Assembly (NCBI GenBank): GCA_001766655.1
Contig: MJCC01000001.1
Location: 1,223,809 to 1,287,808 of the forward strand
From: Phytomonas francai
Taxonomy: Eukaryota; Euglenozoa; Kinetoplastea; Trypanosomatida; Trypanosomatidae
Length of the DNA stretch: 64,000 bases
Reading direction: 5' to 3'
The notes under the pieces were generated by a model that ran no database searches, was not told where the DNA came from, and was given only the letters and a program-made list of their open reading frames with translations. The position numbers and the translations under genes were made by a program. How positions within the stretch are numbered: position 1 is the stretch's first letter; each line of letters opens with the position of its first letter. This document shows positions 30,242 through 40,415 of this stretch, piece after piece.

Positions 30242-30748
30242 TACATAGGCGAGCCTTTTGTAAAAAATGAATACAGATGAAAGAGAGGGAGAATATGTGG
30301 TATCGTTACAATGGCTGAAAATTTTGAGATCAAAGGTATTTTGGGTTGTTTCCATGTAGGAAAATGGACTTTTTTATCTATTGATGTAAATTACATATTA
30401 ATGCACACAAAATTCATGTATCTTACTTCCCTTTTAGTTGTCCACACTCGCCTTTTATTATTTTAGTTGGCGATGAAAGGTCTAACACCCGCTAAAAAGG
30501 CTCATGTAGAATATATCTGTTTATAAAACTTTGTAAATTGCTGATGCTAAATGCCATTGATTTTGCCTTTAAGAATAAGGTTAACACTGTTTTTCAATTC
30601 CCTTTCTTCAGAGACTTTTTTCTTATCATTCTGAGAAGAAAGAAAGAAAAGTATAATCTCCAATCTTGGGACTTTCTTTGTGGGGGGAGTACGGCTATCA
30701 CGCACAAAATTTATAGTGAAATTGTAACTGTATAAAGTTAGTAAAATT
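30242..30748 (+). other. intergenic region, 0.5 kb
   Basis: Acceptor-like tracts at 30426-30467 and 30597-30630. A 63-codon frame at 30544-30735 overlaps the second tract and is rejected. Confidence 0.5.
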
Positions 30749-31450
30749 ATGAGTCATAAATACATCTTTAAATACGTCATCATTGGCGATATTAGTGTCG
30801 GGAAAAGTTGCATCATGCAAAGTTTTACTGAGAAAAATTTTCGAAAAGATCTTCCGCACACCATTGGAGTAGAATTTGGCACCACCATTGTGGATGTCAA
30901 TGGTGATCTTGTCAAAATACAGATATGGGATACCGCTGGTCAGGAGCGGTTTCGTTCTGTTACACGGGGATATTACCGAGGTGCCGCAGCCGTATTGCTG
31001 GTGTATGATGTGTCACGCAGGGATACCTTCGTCCATGTGGGCTCGTGGCTCCAGGAGGTGCGCTCTAATACTAGTCCCCACATTGAGATCCTCCTCGTCG
31101 GTAACAAGAGTGATCTAGAGGATGAACGCGAGGTATCATTTGAGGAGGCCGCTAAGTTTGCAGCGGATAACAACCTACTTTTCATGGAATGCAGTGCTCT
31201 GAGTGGGCATAACGTGGTACAGGTATTTTTATTGACCGCGCAGAAGATTCATGAAAATGTGCTCAACGGGAAGTTGAGCCCAACCGACGCGGAAAGCGGT
31301 GTGCAAGTGTGCTCAGCTGCGTTAGCGGTGACAAGCAGTACCACTGGGGGCACTGATGGTGGAGGAAGCATAGGTAGCATGTTGGGAACTTCATCCAATG
31401 CTAATATAAAGAGCAATATCAATGCTAATTCGAATGGCTGCGCCTGCTAA
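30749..31450 (+). CDS. Rab GTPase, Rab14 (Rab4/14) type
   Basis: 233 residues. All G motifs are present: GDISVGKS at 13-20, the switch I stretch PHTIGVEFGT, WDTAGQE at 60-66, NKSD at 119-122 and CSAL at 148-151, where many Rabs have SAK. The C-terminus ends CAC, a CxC motif for double geranylgeranylation. The stretches IQIWDTAGQERFRSVTRGYY and TIGVEFGT, together with KIHENVLNGKLSPTDAESGV, match Rab14 and Rab4 best; the ESGVQ part is diagnostic. A Gly/Ser/Asn-rich hypervariable tail is longer than in animals. The Rab4/14 group works in endosome recycling and Golgi-endosome traffic. Confidence 0.9.
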   Translation: MSHKYIFKYVIIGDISVGKSCIMQSFTEKNFRKDLPHTIGVEFGTTIVDVNGDLVKIQIWDTAGQERFRSVTRGYYRGAAAVLLVYDVSRRDTFVHVGSWLQEVRSNTSPHIEILLVGNKSDLEDEREVSFEEAAKFAADNNLLFMECSALSGHNVVQVFLLTAQKIHENVLNGKLSPTDAESGVQVCSAALAVTSSTTGGTDGGGSIGSMLGTSSNANIKSNINANSNGCAC

Positions 31451-32028
31451 GGGGTCAATAAAAGAAGAGAAGGACCAATCACAATAACCAAAATTGATAC
31501 AAGAGGTAAATACACGAGAGAGAATTTAAATACCGAAGCATATTGCAAGTTTAATTATACCCTTTCAAATGATTAGACTGTTTTTAATTTTCCTTTTCTC
31601 TTTCTTATACCGAGTATCTTTTTTTATCTTCATCAGGGTTGCTTGTTTTTTTTTTTATGATTGTGAATCAGTAGACATACGGATTGGGGAGAGATTAATA
31701 CAAGACAAATGTGTCTCTTATTTGTGTATACATATACCTGAAAATTCTTACTTTTCTAATGTTTTAATGCATCCATTTTGTTCAAAAATTCAATATCTAT
31801 ATCATTCAAAATCGATCGACGCATACATATACATATGCATATACATGTATATATATATGTCGGATAAAAGTGAATACATAGTGTCCAAGATAAGAAGGTA
31901 ATAAACGTGTATTTTATCTCATATTTTAGTTTTTCGTCATTTATGAAAACAACAATAGTAATTGCTGTGGTTAAAAGCTTCCTACGCACAAGTATATAGA
32001 CATACATTATTGTGTAGGTCAGCCAACT
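31451..32028 (+). other. intergenic region, 0.6 kb
   Basis: Contains a 110-codon frame (31569-31901) without an acceptor that translates a T/C tract and an imperfect TA/CA repeat (about 31824-31860); rejected. A T-rich tract ends in TTTTAG near 31929 and may serve the next gene. Confidence 0.5.
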
Positions 32029-33096
32029 ATGCCGAACCAAATCGACATTCAAATTTCCAAGAGGAAGCTCTTTTTTCAGTTGCCTCTTGCCAACGCCACC
32101 ATTGAAGATGTTACGGAGGTAAAAAATGCGCTACCGAAAGTCCCAGACAATGCTAAAGAGAATATTGTTTCCTTCAAAGCGTTTAGTGTTGTAAGAAATA
32201 AATACTCAATGAACCCATCGTCAGGGTTCATTCTGCCCGGAGAATCCGTTGTACTCACCTTTTCGATGGATGCAGAATACATTCGCGAGCATCAAGATCC
32301 CCATACGCGACTGTCTCTAACAAAGGAAGAGGAGGACACGATCTATTTGTTCTTTACGGTTGTTCCGGTTTCTGCTGTCAGCAATTGGGTGAGTTGGTGG
32401 GACCCAGAGAAACCGATCCAAAATACACCGGAAATACAAAAAGCAGCCAAATTGTTTTGGAAAAACCGTGGGAGTGGCGGATCCCTGGTATCTTCTATGT
32501 TAGCTGATGGTACCATCACACGAAAGCGGTTAAAGTGTATCTTCAAGCTGCGAGAGCCTATTCTAGAAAATTTAGCAATACATTTGACTTCAAAGGATAG
32601 CGGTGACGCGCCTGTGAATGCAGGACAACAGAATGAGCGGAGACAAGATACACTGGATAAAGGTTCCAATTATTTCTCCATTACCCAGAAACCCAAAGCG
32701 CTGCAGACAGATATGTCTAAATCTGGGCCACTAGAGGAGCTCCATACTTCGAGTAATTTCAACGTGGGCAACCGTACTGCCGGTAATACAGCTTCGCTCG
32801 TGTTACGCAACCCAGATCGAGCCCTTAAAGGGAGTACGTGCAATCGTACCGCTTACAATAGTAGTAGTGGTTCTGACATGCAATGGGGGCTCTCGACGGT
32901 GATAGGAGCAATAAACAATTTTTATGACCCAGGAAAACTCACCAATGTGCTACTTCCAGCATTGCATTTTTTTTTGAAGTCTATTCTTCATTACCGCGTT
33001 CCTTATATATTCATGGTTGCACTTTTGGTTTTATCCTTCCTGTGTGGGTTATCAGAAAGATCTACATTTTTTTCATGGCTCATCGTTGGAAGGTAG
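32029..33096 (+). CDS. VAP-like MSP-domain protein, tail-anchored
   Basis: 355 residues. An MSP (major sperm protein) fold occupies about residues 5-115. After an IDIQ...KLFFQLPL strand comes IVSFKAFSVVRNKYSMNPSS, then GFILPGESVVLTF, matching the VAP pattern F.VKTT....Y.V.PN.G...PG. In place of KTT it has SVV, so FFAT-motif binding may be altered. A polar middle region follows. The C-terminus has a membrane anchor (about 325-345, PYIFMVALLVLSFLCGL). VAP proteins sit in the ER membrane and organise contact sites by binding FFAT-motif proteins. Trypanosomes have a VAP linked to the ER at the flagellum attachment zone, but I cannot say whether this is that protein. Confidence 0.75.
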   Translation: MPNQIDIQISKRKLFFQLPLANATIEDVTEVKNALPKVPDNAKENIVSFKAFSVVRNKYSMNPSSGFILPGESVVLTFSMDAEYIREHQDPHTRLSLTKEEEDTIYLFFTVVPVSAVSNWVSWWDPEKPIQNTPEIQKAAKLFWKNRGSGGSLVSSMLADGTITRKRLKCIFKLREPILENLAIHLTSKDSGDAPVNAGQQNERRQDTLDKGSNYFSITQKPKALQTDMSKSGPLEELHTSSNFNVGNRTAGNTASLVLRNPDRALKGSTCNRTAYNSSSGSDMQWGLSTVIGAINNFYDPGKLTNVLLPALHFFLKSILHYRVPYIFMVALLVLSFLCGLSERSTFFSWLIVGR

Positions 33097-33831
33097 ATAA
33101 CTAAAGATTCCACGTTTCGAAATCAAGGATTGCCAAATAAAAATACTTACCAACGCAAAGACAGTGATTAATTGCTTTTATATGTCTAAAAACAACAACT
33201 CATATCTCCTTTTACAAGATTATAAATAAATATCTATATATATATTTGCGTTTCTACATATATTATGAAGATATTTTTTGCAGTCTTGAATGATTTTGTG
33301 CCCCATAAATTACATTTAGATATGTGTTTTTCAGATCACATGTATTGCGCTTTGCTATCTATTTATTAAATGCTTTCCTTCCTTTTACCATAGGGAGTTT
33401 ATCCGGTGTAAAAAAATATCGGCAACCATAACAAAATGAAACCCTGTTTACCCACAATTTATGGAGGGGAAATCCGATGTGTGGAAGCATTAGAAACAGC
33501 GCAAACATACAATAGCACTAGTTATGTGTTTATCTACAAAAAAAATTATAGTATGCAATGTATTTTGCAATTTTAATTTTGCAAAATACAACTGCCATAG
33601 TTAACAATATCAATGAAACCTATCATGGGATGCATTTTAAAAGTAAGTAGCCTGCACTCAAAATCAACCCTGTTACTTTTTTTGTTTTTTAAATTTTAAA
33701 TACAAAGATTAAGGGGATGTACATACTTTCCCCTAATATTAATAGTAGAAAGAAGTGCTTTTTTCTATTTCATTGTTGAGCTACCTTTCTTATAAATATT
33801 AGATCATTGCTTGGTATACACTTATTAGCAC
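33097..33831 (+). other. intergenic region, 0.7 kb
   Basis: A good pyrimidine tract ending in CATAG at 33393 is followed 43 bases later by a 46-codon frame (33436-33576), kept only as a weak candidate. The acceptor for the next gene is probably the tract ending near 33802. Confidence 0.5.
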
Positions 33832-36800
33832 ATGTCAGTTCCTTTCTGTTGCCATACCTTTATAAAGGATACTATATTTGTTCCATGGAAGACATACTGC
33901 TATATATGTCATCAGACAGTCTCATTTTTTTCAAAAGTGTTTAAGTGCACCAGCTGCAACTGCATTTTGCATGAGCCCTGTTATGCCAGCATGCTGCATA
34001 TCCTGCATGATATAAATAAACTTGCCGAGAAGACAGCGCAGAGGATTCCGCCCGCAAATGATACTCCTGAATGTGGGACAAGTCAAATAATTCTCAAAGG
34101 GGTCGATGCGCCTATAAAGCCATTGAAATCAACAGAATCAAACCCCTTCAAAAAGATGCCACCTATTTATGTGAGTGTGACACCTTGTTCCAAAAGTGGG
34201 GAGGAAAACAGTTTGTGTGGGATTCTGAACCATGACCAGTCCCAGGCGGGCAACCAATGCAATACGTCAGATAGAGAGGTTTGCAGGTGTAAAAAATGCA
34301 TTTACTGCTGTGACATAAAAGGGGTAAATAAGAATGGGGACAAGGAAGATAGTAGCGGATGCTTACCTTTGCTAGAGATTTCCAACCTTGCTAGAAGCAT
34401 GCCTCTTTTCCGTGTGACTCCTGACTCTGATTCGTTTTCTTGGGAGAGGTCTCGCAGGGCAAGGACTCCAACGCCTTGGCGGTCTTACATTGGTGCTTTC
34501 ACAAGTCATTATAAAACGGGAAACTCAAAACGGCATTGGTATAAAGAAAGACATGCAACGAGGCTACAGTTTACAAAGATCCAGAAGAATCTGAAAGAGA
34601 CATCACTACTACTTTCTTCATCTTACTCTGTACAGCACCAACCCCAGGATGAGGCCTTTTGGATACCCAATAATGAAAAAAACCATATTGGAGAACGTAA
34701 AGCAATTGAGAACTCACCTTTAAACTCCGCTGCTGCAGATACTGACGAGGTTGAGGTGAAATATACTGATATGGAGTACGCGGGTAGTCAAGCTATTAAC
34801 TCCGATAGCAAGGAGCGCCCTCATACCTTCTCTCGTATGGCATCCCCAATAAAATGGAGTAACTGCAAGCAAACGGAAGATACCCATGGCATGTTCACAA
34901 AAAGCACCTTGTATATAGCTGCAGTGAAATCAGAGTGTCAGAGCTGCAAGGGAAGAGATGATTTTCATCCTGCTCCCCCCATTTCTGCTGTCGATACACC
35001 TGTTGAGAAGTTTGAAGTCACGTCAAACGCTTGGGGCCTCAACTTTTCAGCGCTGCAGGATGGTTTGGGAGGATCAATAAAAGGTATCATAAGTGGGTTT
35101 TTACCGTCTGCTGTACCCTTTCGTTCAGTTTCAAATTCTTTGACTTCTGCGTCCTCTCGCTTAGTGTTGGCATCCTTGTCTGCTGCATCTTTTGTCACTT
35201 CACCGTATTCATTCTTTGATGTCCAGAAGCTCATTCGCTTCTATCTTGATACGTCAGGAAGGAATTCACGAGGCGACCCCAACGTGGTGAAAATTCTCGA
35301 GAGCTTTTTCCAGCTGCTCATTTTTTTTCATGAGAATCATCCGACTTTGAAGAGCCGAATTTTCAACTTGCAGTACTTGAGTGAGATGGGCCGCCGACAT
35401 CTGAAGCAGTATGAGCTTTCTATCCAAGATTTGCCTGATGCTTCAATTTTAAATTCATGTCAGGTATTTGCATATGGATGCGATGGGGTAGAATCCAATA
35501 GTGACGAAAAAAACTACAGTACCCCGGTGAGGGCTGTAGATAGAGACCGGGGTTCACTAGCGCTTGGCGTGCCAGTGGCTGAAGTTCTGCCAGCTTCATT
35601 CATGAAGCACAACAATAACCAGCGTGTGCCGCTGTTAAGGACATTACCCTGTGAGGAAAATGTTCCCCCCAGGGTTTATTATTCTGTTATTCAACAGATA
35701 CATGATATCTTGCGCTTTGCAATTGCCGTGTACGGCGCACCATACCACACTGGCTCTCTCTCTACTATGCTTGGGGTGGCGATGACATTCACGATTCAAA
35801 AGCTGAAGGTAGCAAACTTACCTAAGTCAGTGAACGATCGGGCTGTAACGGATATACTGTCTCTTCCACCCTCCGCGCTCAAGCTGTCACGCTGGAGCTC
35901 CCGTGCCACAGAGGTAAGCTATGCAGTACTTGTAGAGCACCTCAAGCGCCGCATTGTTCTAAGCTTTCGAGGAACAATGACTGATGGGGATATTTTGACA
36001 GATATTTGTGCCCTTGGGGAGTCGTTTTGTGGAGGTTTGGCGCACCAAGGTGCGGCTCGCACAGTAAATGCACTTTTCAATCAACGTGCAAGCATTCGAC
36101 GTTCGAAGAGGACCGTAGTGACGCCGAGCCACAAGGACGAAAGCCATTGCCGATCTTGTGACAAGATGGAAACGGAGGTGGGTATCGGAGATTCACTTCA
36201 CGGAGTTGGCAACGGCTTTTTTTCGGAGATTAGTAACCTTAATACAACAACGACGAACCATGACAATGCCGAAAGTGGGCCAAGTGCACCACAACTTGAG
36301 GAAGCTGATACCTCCGATGATCTTGTTGATACCCTCGAGAGGCTAGCATACACATTTCCGTCGTACAAAATCATCATCACGGGACACTCTCTTGGAGGGG
36401 GGGTCGCCGTCCTTTTTGCTATTCGTCTTTCTTATGAGAGGATCTTTCTGCCCGACGTTCTGCGTCGCATACACGTCATTAGTTTTGCACCTATGCCGAC
36501 GTTAACATTGCCTGCAGCGGCGTTGTTTGATGAAGGCCAGAAATACTACTCATTTCCTATATGGAACATCGTGAATGGCTGTGACATTGTGCCGCGTCTG
36601 CAGATTAACAGTCTGCACCGCCTCCTTGGCGATTTTTGCAAAGGAGGCGACGACTCAGCAGGGGGTCCGGTGCCTTTGTCTGACGCAACAGCAGCTGAAA
36701 TGGAGGAGGGAGAATCCAGTAATATACCTGACAAAGGGCGTACTGAGAAAGATCTCACCTACGAATTTTACCATCCTGGAAGGGTATTTTTAATGACCTC

Positions 36801-36963
36801 ACACTGTGATCCGAAGAAGAGCCGCTTTGTTGAGGTACCGCGTGGGCACAGGAGCATGCATGAAGTTTTTTTAATGAAATCTATGCTGAATGCACATATG
36901 ATTGACAGTCACATGGAAGGACTTACAAATATAAGGTCCTTGAGCCGATCGAATACGGGTTAG
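33832..36963 (+). CDS. C1-domain protein fused to a class 3 lipase (DAG-lipase-like)
   Basis: 1043 residues. Residues ~7-50 form a C1-type zinc finger: HTF, then CYICHQTV, FKCTSCNCILHEPCY. The last Cys of the canonical C1 pattern is not seen. A second Cys pair group (CRCKKCIYCC) lies near 160. Residues ~390-480 carry a long Ser/Ala-rich segment with possible amphipathic helices. The class 3 lipase part starts near 620. It has RRIVLSFRGT with the oxyanion-hole region, the nucleophile elbow GHSLGGG (Ser near 852), NGCDIVPR with the likely catalytic Asp (near 917), and GHRSMHEV with the likely His (near 1005). All three triad residues are present. C1 domains bind diacylglycerol or membranes, so a sn-1 diacylglycerol lipase is a sensible guess. 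No transmembrane helices typical of animal DAGL precede it. Confidence 0.85.
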   Translation: MSVPFCCHTFIKDTIFVPWKTYCYICHQTVSFFSKVFKCTSCNCILHEPCYASMLHILHDINKLAEKTAQRIPPANDTPECGTSQIILKGVDAPIKPLKSTESNPFKKMPPIYVSVTPCSKSGEENSLCGILNHDQSQAGNQCNTSDREVCRCKKCIYCCDIKGVNKNGDKEDSSGCLPLLEISNLARSMPLFRVTPDSDSFSWERSRRARTPTPWRSYIGAFTSHYKTGNSKRHWYKERHATRLQFTKIQKNLKETSLLLSSSYSVQHQPQDEAFWIPNNEKNHIGERKAIENSPLNSAAADTDEVEVKYTDMEYAGSQAINSDSKERPHTFSRMASPIKWSNCKQTEDTHGMFTKSTLYIAAVKSECQSCKGRDDFHPAPPISAVDTPVEKFEVTSNAWGLNFSALQDGLGGSIKGIISGFLPSAVPFRSVSNSLTSASSRLVLASLSAASFVTSPYSFFDVQKLIRFYLDTSGRNSRGDPNVVKILESFFQLLIFFHENHPTLKSRIFNLQYLSEMGRRHLKQYELSIQDLPDASILNSCQVFAYGCDGVESNSDEKNYSTPVRAVDRDRGSLALGVPVAEVLPASFMKHNNNQRVPLLRTLPCEENVPPRVYYSVIQQIHDILRFAIAVYGAPYHTGSLSTMLGVAMTFTIQKLKVANLPKSVNDRAVTDILSLPPSALKLSRWSSRATEVSYAVLVEHLKRRIVLSFRGTMTDGDILTDICALGESFCGGLAHQGAARTVNALFNQRASIRRSKRTVVTPSHKDESHCRSCDKMETEVGIGDSLHGVGNGFFSEISNLNTTTTNHDNAESGPSAPQLEEADTSDDLVDTLERLAYTFPSYKIIITGHSLGGGVAVLFAIRLSYERIFLPDVLRRIHVISFAPMPTLTLPAAALFDEGQKYYSFPIWNIVNGCDIVPRLQINSLHRLLGDFCKGGDDSAGGPVPLSDATAAEMEEGESSNIPDKGRTEKDLTYEFYHPGRVFLMTSHCDPKKSRFVEVPRGHRSMHEVFLMKSMLNAHMIDSHMEGLTNIRSLSRSNTG

Positions 36964-37964
36964 TCACTTGCATTTTTTTCATTATTCATAGTATTTCATA
37001 CTTTAGTATGAATATTTTTGCATCTTATCTTTTTTTTCCTATAAATTTTGATGAAAAAAAATCACACAAAAAACTTAGATTTTCATTATTGCAGATACTA
37101 CATTTTTTCTTTTTGTTGAATTCGCTTTTTGTGAGTAACAGTTTTGAATCTAGCGTGGATTTTACCATATTTAAATATAGCAACGCCAGTTCTAACGAAA
37201 GAATGAAAGTGATCGAGTTGAGCGTTTACCCAGTATTTTATGGATGCCCTTTGGGTTGTTCTAGCATTTTACTAACTCCTGTGGTGTATATTCACGAATG
37301 CAGTAGTGTAGAAACTGTCTGAAAATGAATTCAAAAGCAAAGTAACCCATTATAGCTATATATACATCCAATAAAAACCTTTTTAAAAGTCTTTACTATT
37401 CATTACACAACTTTTACCGCCTCTAAGCCATTCTGTGGGCTCACCATATCAATGTAATGACGATATTTCAGTGGAAGGAGAGAGGAAGAGATGAGATGGT
37501 AGCGAGGCATGGGCGCCGGTTTGACAAATTTTACTGCGCGAAGCTTTTTTTTTTTTGCTGCCTGCCTTTCAAACTAGTGACGCGAGATTATAAACATGAG
37601 GACTGCTTCACATAAGGAGACCAATAGAGAAAAGGATGAGTAGTGGAGGCTCTTTCTTTTCCTGTCTGTAGCCTCCAATCCCCTCAGTGCAATAGTGCAC
37701 GATGATATTGACGGGTTAGTTTAATGCATGAGGGGAAGCAATCTCTTTGAAGAGTTATTTCTATTTCATTGTCTTTCCGCTATGCAAGCTCATTGGATCG
37801 ATAGGGAGAGTTAAATATAAAAGTCACGCTTTTTAAAGTGTCCTTTTGTTACGATCTTATCGGAATAAAGCTATATCAAGTTAATTCTATTTAACATAAT
37901 CCATTATTAGGGTTTACGAAGCAGAGAGAAACAGCGAAGAGGCCCCGGAGAGGTACTAACCACG
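36964..37964 (+). other. intergenic region, 1.0 kb
   Basis: A 104-codon frame (37008-37322) starts only 44 bases after the lipase stop and is rejected. A G/A-rich patch (37470-37520) and pyrimidine tracts near 37543-37570 and 37650-37670 follow. A likely acceptor is TTATTAG at 37904-37910. A few short ATG frames precede the next gene, so its leader could carry upstream frames if a distal acceptor is used. Confidence 0.5.
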
Positions 37965-39293
37965 ATGTCCCACCGTGTATTAGTCACTGGTTTAACGCCT
38001 GATACCACACATGACGCCTTACATGACTTCTTTTCTCGCACCGGCAATGTTGAGGCTGTGGAGCAGACAGCGAATGGCACAGAGGCCTACATCACTTTTT
38101 CTGATCGAGACAGCATGGAGATGACTGTGGGAACTTTGAATGGAGTGGAGTTCAGAGATGGGGTCCCTGTGACGGTTGTTGCGGCCCCGCCATCGCCCTT
38201 GCCTGCTGCGAACGAATTCGGTGCGAACACCAACGCGTCAGACGGTAATGCTAACAGGGATGAAAGGTATGCACAGAGAGAACATTATAGACTTGGCCGA
38301 GAAGAGCAACTCCATGAGCGTAGGTACAACGCCAACGGCCGGAGCACGCTATCGGCACCACTACCCGCATACCACACAGGTAGTTTGGTAAAAGATGTGC
38401 GGGATATGTACAAGGTCTGTGTCACAAAGCTCTCCCCGCAGACTGTGGAGGATGATCTGCGCGTTTTTTTTTCGAAATGCATCGCTAAACAGGGCTACAT
38501 CAATGATCTCTACTTAGATCATCGTCGAAATTATGCCTTTGTTGGATTTTCCACAGCTGAAGCAATGGAGGCGGCTCTGAAGGAATCTGGGGCATGGCTA
38601 AAGGGTCAGTCGATCAGCATAGAGCGCAAACGTATATTAAACCGTGCAAATCGTGTGGTTATAATCGGGCTTCCTTCAGATTGTACCGAGGAAGCTGTAC
38701 GCATTTTTTTCAGTGGCTGTGGCGAGATGAGCGACCTTTACCTGGATCCTACCAGGGGCATGGCCTTCGCGAACTTCACCGAGCCTAGTGCCGTGACAGC
38801 GGCGGTGGCTAAGACAGGCGAGGAAATGGGTGGAAGTGTTCTTACTATCCAGCACCGCGAGTTTAAGGCATGCTTTCACTGCAATCAAGATGGCCATGTA
38901 GCGTCTTTCTGCCCCACGAGGGCGGGCAATACAGGACTCGTCTGCCACAAATGTGGTAAGCGGGGACACAAGGCACGGAGCTGCGACTCCCGACCTATAA
39001 CGGGCCCCTACGGAGAGGAAAGGAAGAGACGGCGATCAGACAGTGATACACATGACTATTATCGACAAAAGGAGGGTCGCAGTGATTGTGATTTCAGGGA
39101 TCACCACCGCCGCCACTTGCGTTCCCGTTCCCGTTCTCGCTCTCCTGACCGTTACCATCGTCGGCAACGGCAGCGGCGGAACAGTTCAAGCTACAGCCGA
39201 AGCCGCAGCCGCAGCCGCAGCCCGCATTCTCATCGTCGTCATCGGCGCTCAAACCGCAGCCGAAGCCCTGTGCGTTCCTCGCATCGACATTAA
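37965..39293 (+). CDS. RRM1: SR-type RNA-binding protein with three RRMs, two zinc knuckles and RS tail (TbRRM1-like)
   Basis: 442 residues. RRM1 at ~3-73 (HRVLVTGLTP, AYITFSDRD), RRM2 at ~148-221 (YKVCVTKLSP, NYAFVGFSTAE) and RRM3 at ~228-300 (RVVIIGLPSD, GMAFANFTE). Two CCHC knuckles follow: CFHCNQDGHVASFC and CHKCGKRGHKARSC. The last ~90 residues are RS/RD-rich with SRSRSRS blocks. This order fits the trypanosome nuclear SR-family protein RRM1, which binds RNA and affects chromatin and transcript levels. From memory and unverified, RRM1, the branched-chain aminotransferase and UNC119 are near each other on T. brucei chromosome 2, which would agree with their order here. The family call is firm; orthology is probable. 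Confidence 0.8.
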   Translation: MSHRVLVTGLTPDTTHDALHDFFSRTGNVEAVEQTANGTEAYITFSDRDSMEMTVGTLNGVEFRDGVPVTVVAAPPSPLPAANEFGANTNASDGNANRDERYAQREHYRLGREEQLHERRYNANGRSTLSAPLPAYHTGSLVKDVRDMYKVCVTKLSPQTVEDDLRVFFSKCIAKQGYINDLYLDHRRNYAFVGFSTAEAMEAALKESGAWLKGQSISIERKRILNRANRVVIIGLPSDCTEEAVRIFFSGCGEMSDLYLDPTRGMAFANFTEPSAVTAAVAKTGEEMGGSVLTIQHREFKACFHCNQDGHVASFCPTRAGNTGLVCHKCGKRGHKARSCDSRPITGPYGEERKRRRSDSDTHDYYRQKEGRSDCDFRDHHRRHLRSRSRSRSPDRYHRRQRQRRNSSSYSRSRSRSRSPHSHRRHRRSNRSRSPVRSSHRH

Positions 39294-39974
39294 TTCCAAA
39301 GGATGTTTAAATAATAATAATGAAATCCTTAACTTTAGTGTAGCACTCCAGTGGCTAGTTGCCTCAACCATTTGGTCGATTTTCATAAGCTTCTACTAAA
39401 CAGAAGAGCGGAAGCATACGTAGAAGACCCAGGATAGGGAGCAACCACCTTTACGACATTTGATAAAGAGTTGAGAAAAATACAGGTAGTCATAGCAATA
39501 GTGGGAATGGTTTCATAAAAAGACGGTATCATCTGAAAGGTAGCTTAAGTTGATATAGAAAGTTTATTTCTTTATTTATGGGAACTTTGAGTGCTTTAAT
39601 AAAAACACTACAGAATATTATTAACGCCAAAGGTCGATTTAGTGTGTCTGAATTTTATGGAATGAATGTCGTATTATGTACATTGTGCGTGTTGCCCGTT
39701 ATATATATATATATATATATATATATCTAATGAGCGTCTGCACTTTAATATATACTCTTCCGACTCTTGTTTTTCTCATAAGATATAAAAAACAAGGAAA
39801 AAGTGTGATAAACTAGTCAGCATTATTAAGCGTGATCATCTTAAATTAAAACATAGGATAGCTTTAAGTTGTAATTTCTTTCATTTTATTTGCACATTTT
39901 GTGTGAACAAAACAGCTATAAACAACCATTCACCAAGTTACTGAAAAAAACCCTTCCTACCAAAGAAAGCGAAA
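39294..39974 (+). other. intergenic region, 0.7 kb
   Basis: AT-rich and containing a TA microsatellite. A 50-codon frame (39578-39730) runs into the microsatellite and lacks an acceptor. The region before 39975 has only a weak C/T tract (about 39948-39962). Confidence 0.5.
39701..39726. repeat. (AT)13 microsatellite
   Basis: Perfect AT dinucleotide repeat of 26 bases in the 3' flank of the SR-protein gene. Confidence 0.9.
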
Positions 39975-40415
39975 ATGACATCACAAAACGAAAGTGGGAA
40001 AATTCTCGTAGCAGATTTACCCATGATGTGGCCTAAAGATTTTGCTCGCTTTGAGACAGAAGGTGGTGTGTGGGGTCAACAAATGCGGCAGCGGCGCCAT
40101 CAGCTAACCGTCGCCCTTTCCGCGGGGGCGCTTTCAACAGTGCTTGGGTCGATGTACACTACCCTAGTTCGAAAGAACACTTTTTTTGTTCTTTTCTCGA
40201 CATTTAGCGGCTTTACGATCCTCGGCTTCTGTGTTGGAATGGGTTTGGCTCGCATTTGGTATGAAGATGTGGCCAGTAATGCAGAGACAGCAATGATGCG
40301 GCGGGTTTGGTGGGCGAAGGAGTGCGCGAAGCACTGGGACTACTCTCAGGTGAATGAAGGAACTTGGAGGGCGAAGTATCCCAAGGTGCAGTGTCCCCAA
40401 AATGCAATCCAGTAG
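39975..40415 (+). CDS. small two-helix membrane protein, 146 residues, unknown
   Basis: A complete frame. The N-terminal 40 residues are polar with MMWPKDFARFETEGGVW. Two hydrophobic helices at about 43-63 and 70-92 are joined by a short basic loop (LVRKN). A C-terminal soluble part of about 50 residues is rich in Trp, Ala and Lys (WWAKECAKHWDY). This hairpin topology is common among accessory subunits of mitochondrial inner-membrane complexes in trypanosomatids, but I do not recognise this protein. Coding quality is high, and the frame is bounded by AT-rich non-coding DNA on both sides. ATG context and lack of upstream in-frame ATG support the start. Confidence 0.75.
   Translation: MTSQNESGKILVADLPMMWPKDFARFETEGGVWGQQMRQRRHQLTVALSAGALSTVLGSMYTTLVRKNTFFVLFSTFSGFTILGFCVGMGLARIWYEDVASNAETAMMRRVWWAKECAKHWDYSQVNEGTWRAKYPKVQCPQNAIQ

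Noticed and set aside
30544..30735. 63-codon + frame just before the Rab14-like gene
   Set aside because: Overlaps the only good acceptor tract of the Rab gene and ends 13 bases before its ATG.
31569..31901. 110-codon + frame
   Set aside because: Begins with a translated T-run, ends in a TA/CA repeat, has no acceptor and no recognisable domain.
37008..37322. 104-codon + frame after the lipase gene
   Set aside because: An acceptor-like site lies one base before its ATG, but only about 40 bases after the lipase stop, too close to allow a 3' end; T/C-derived composition.
39578..39730. 50-codon + frame ending in the AT microsatellite
   Set aside because: No acceptor; its C-terminus depends on repeat length.
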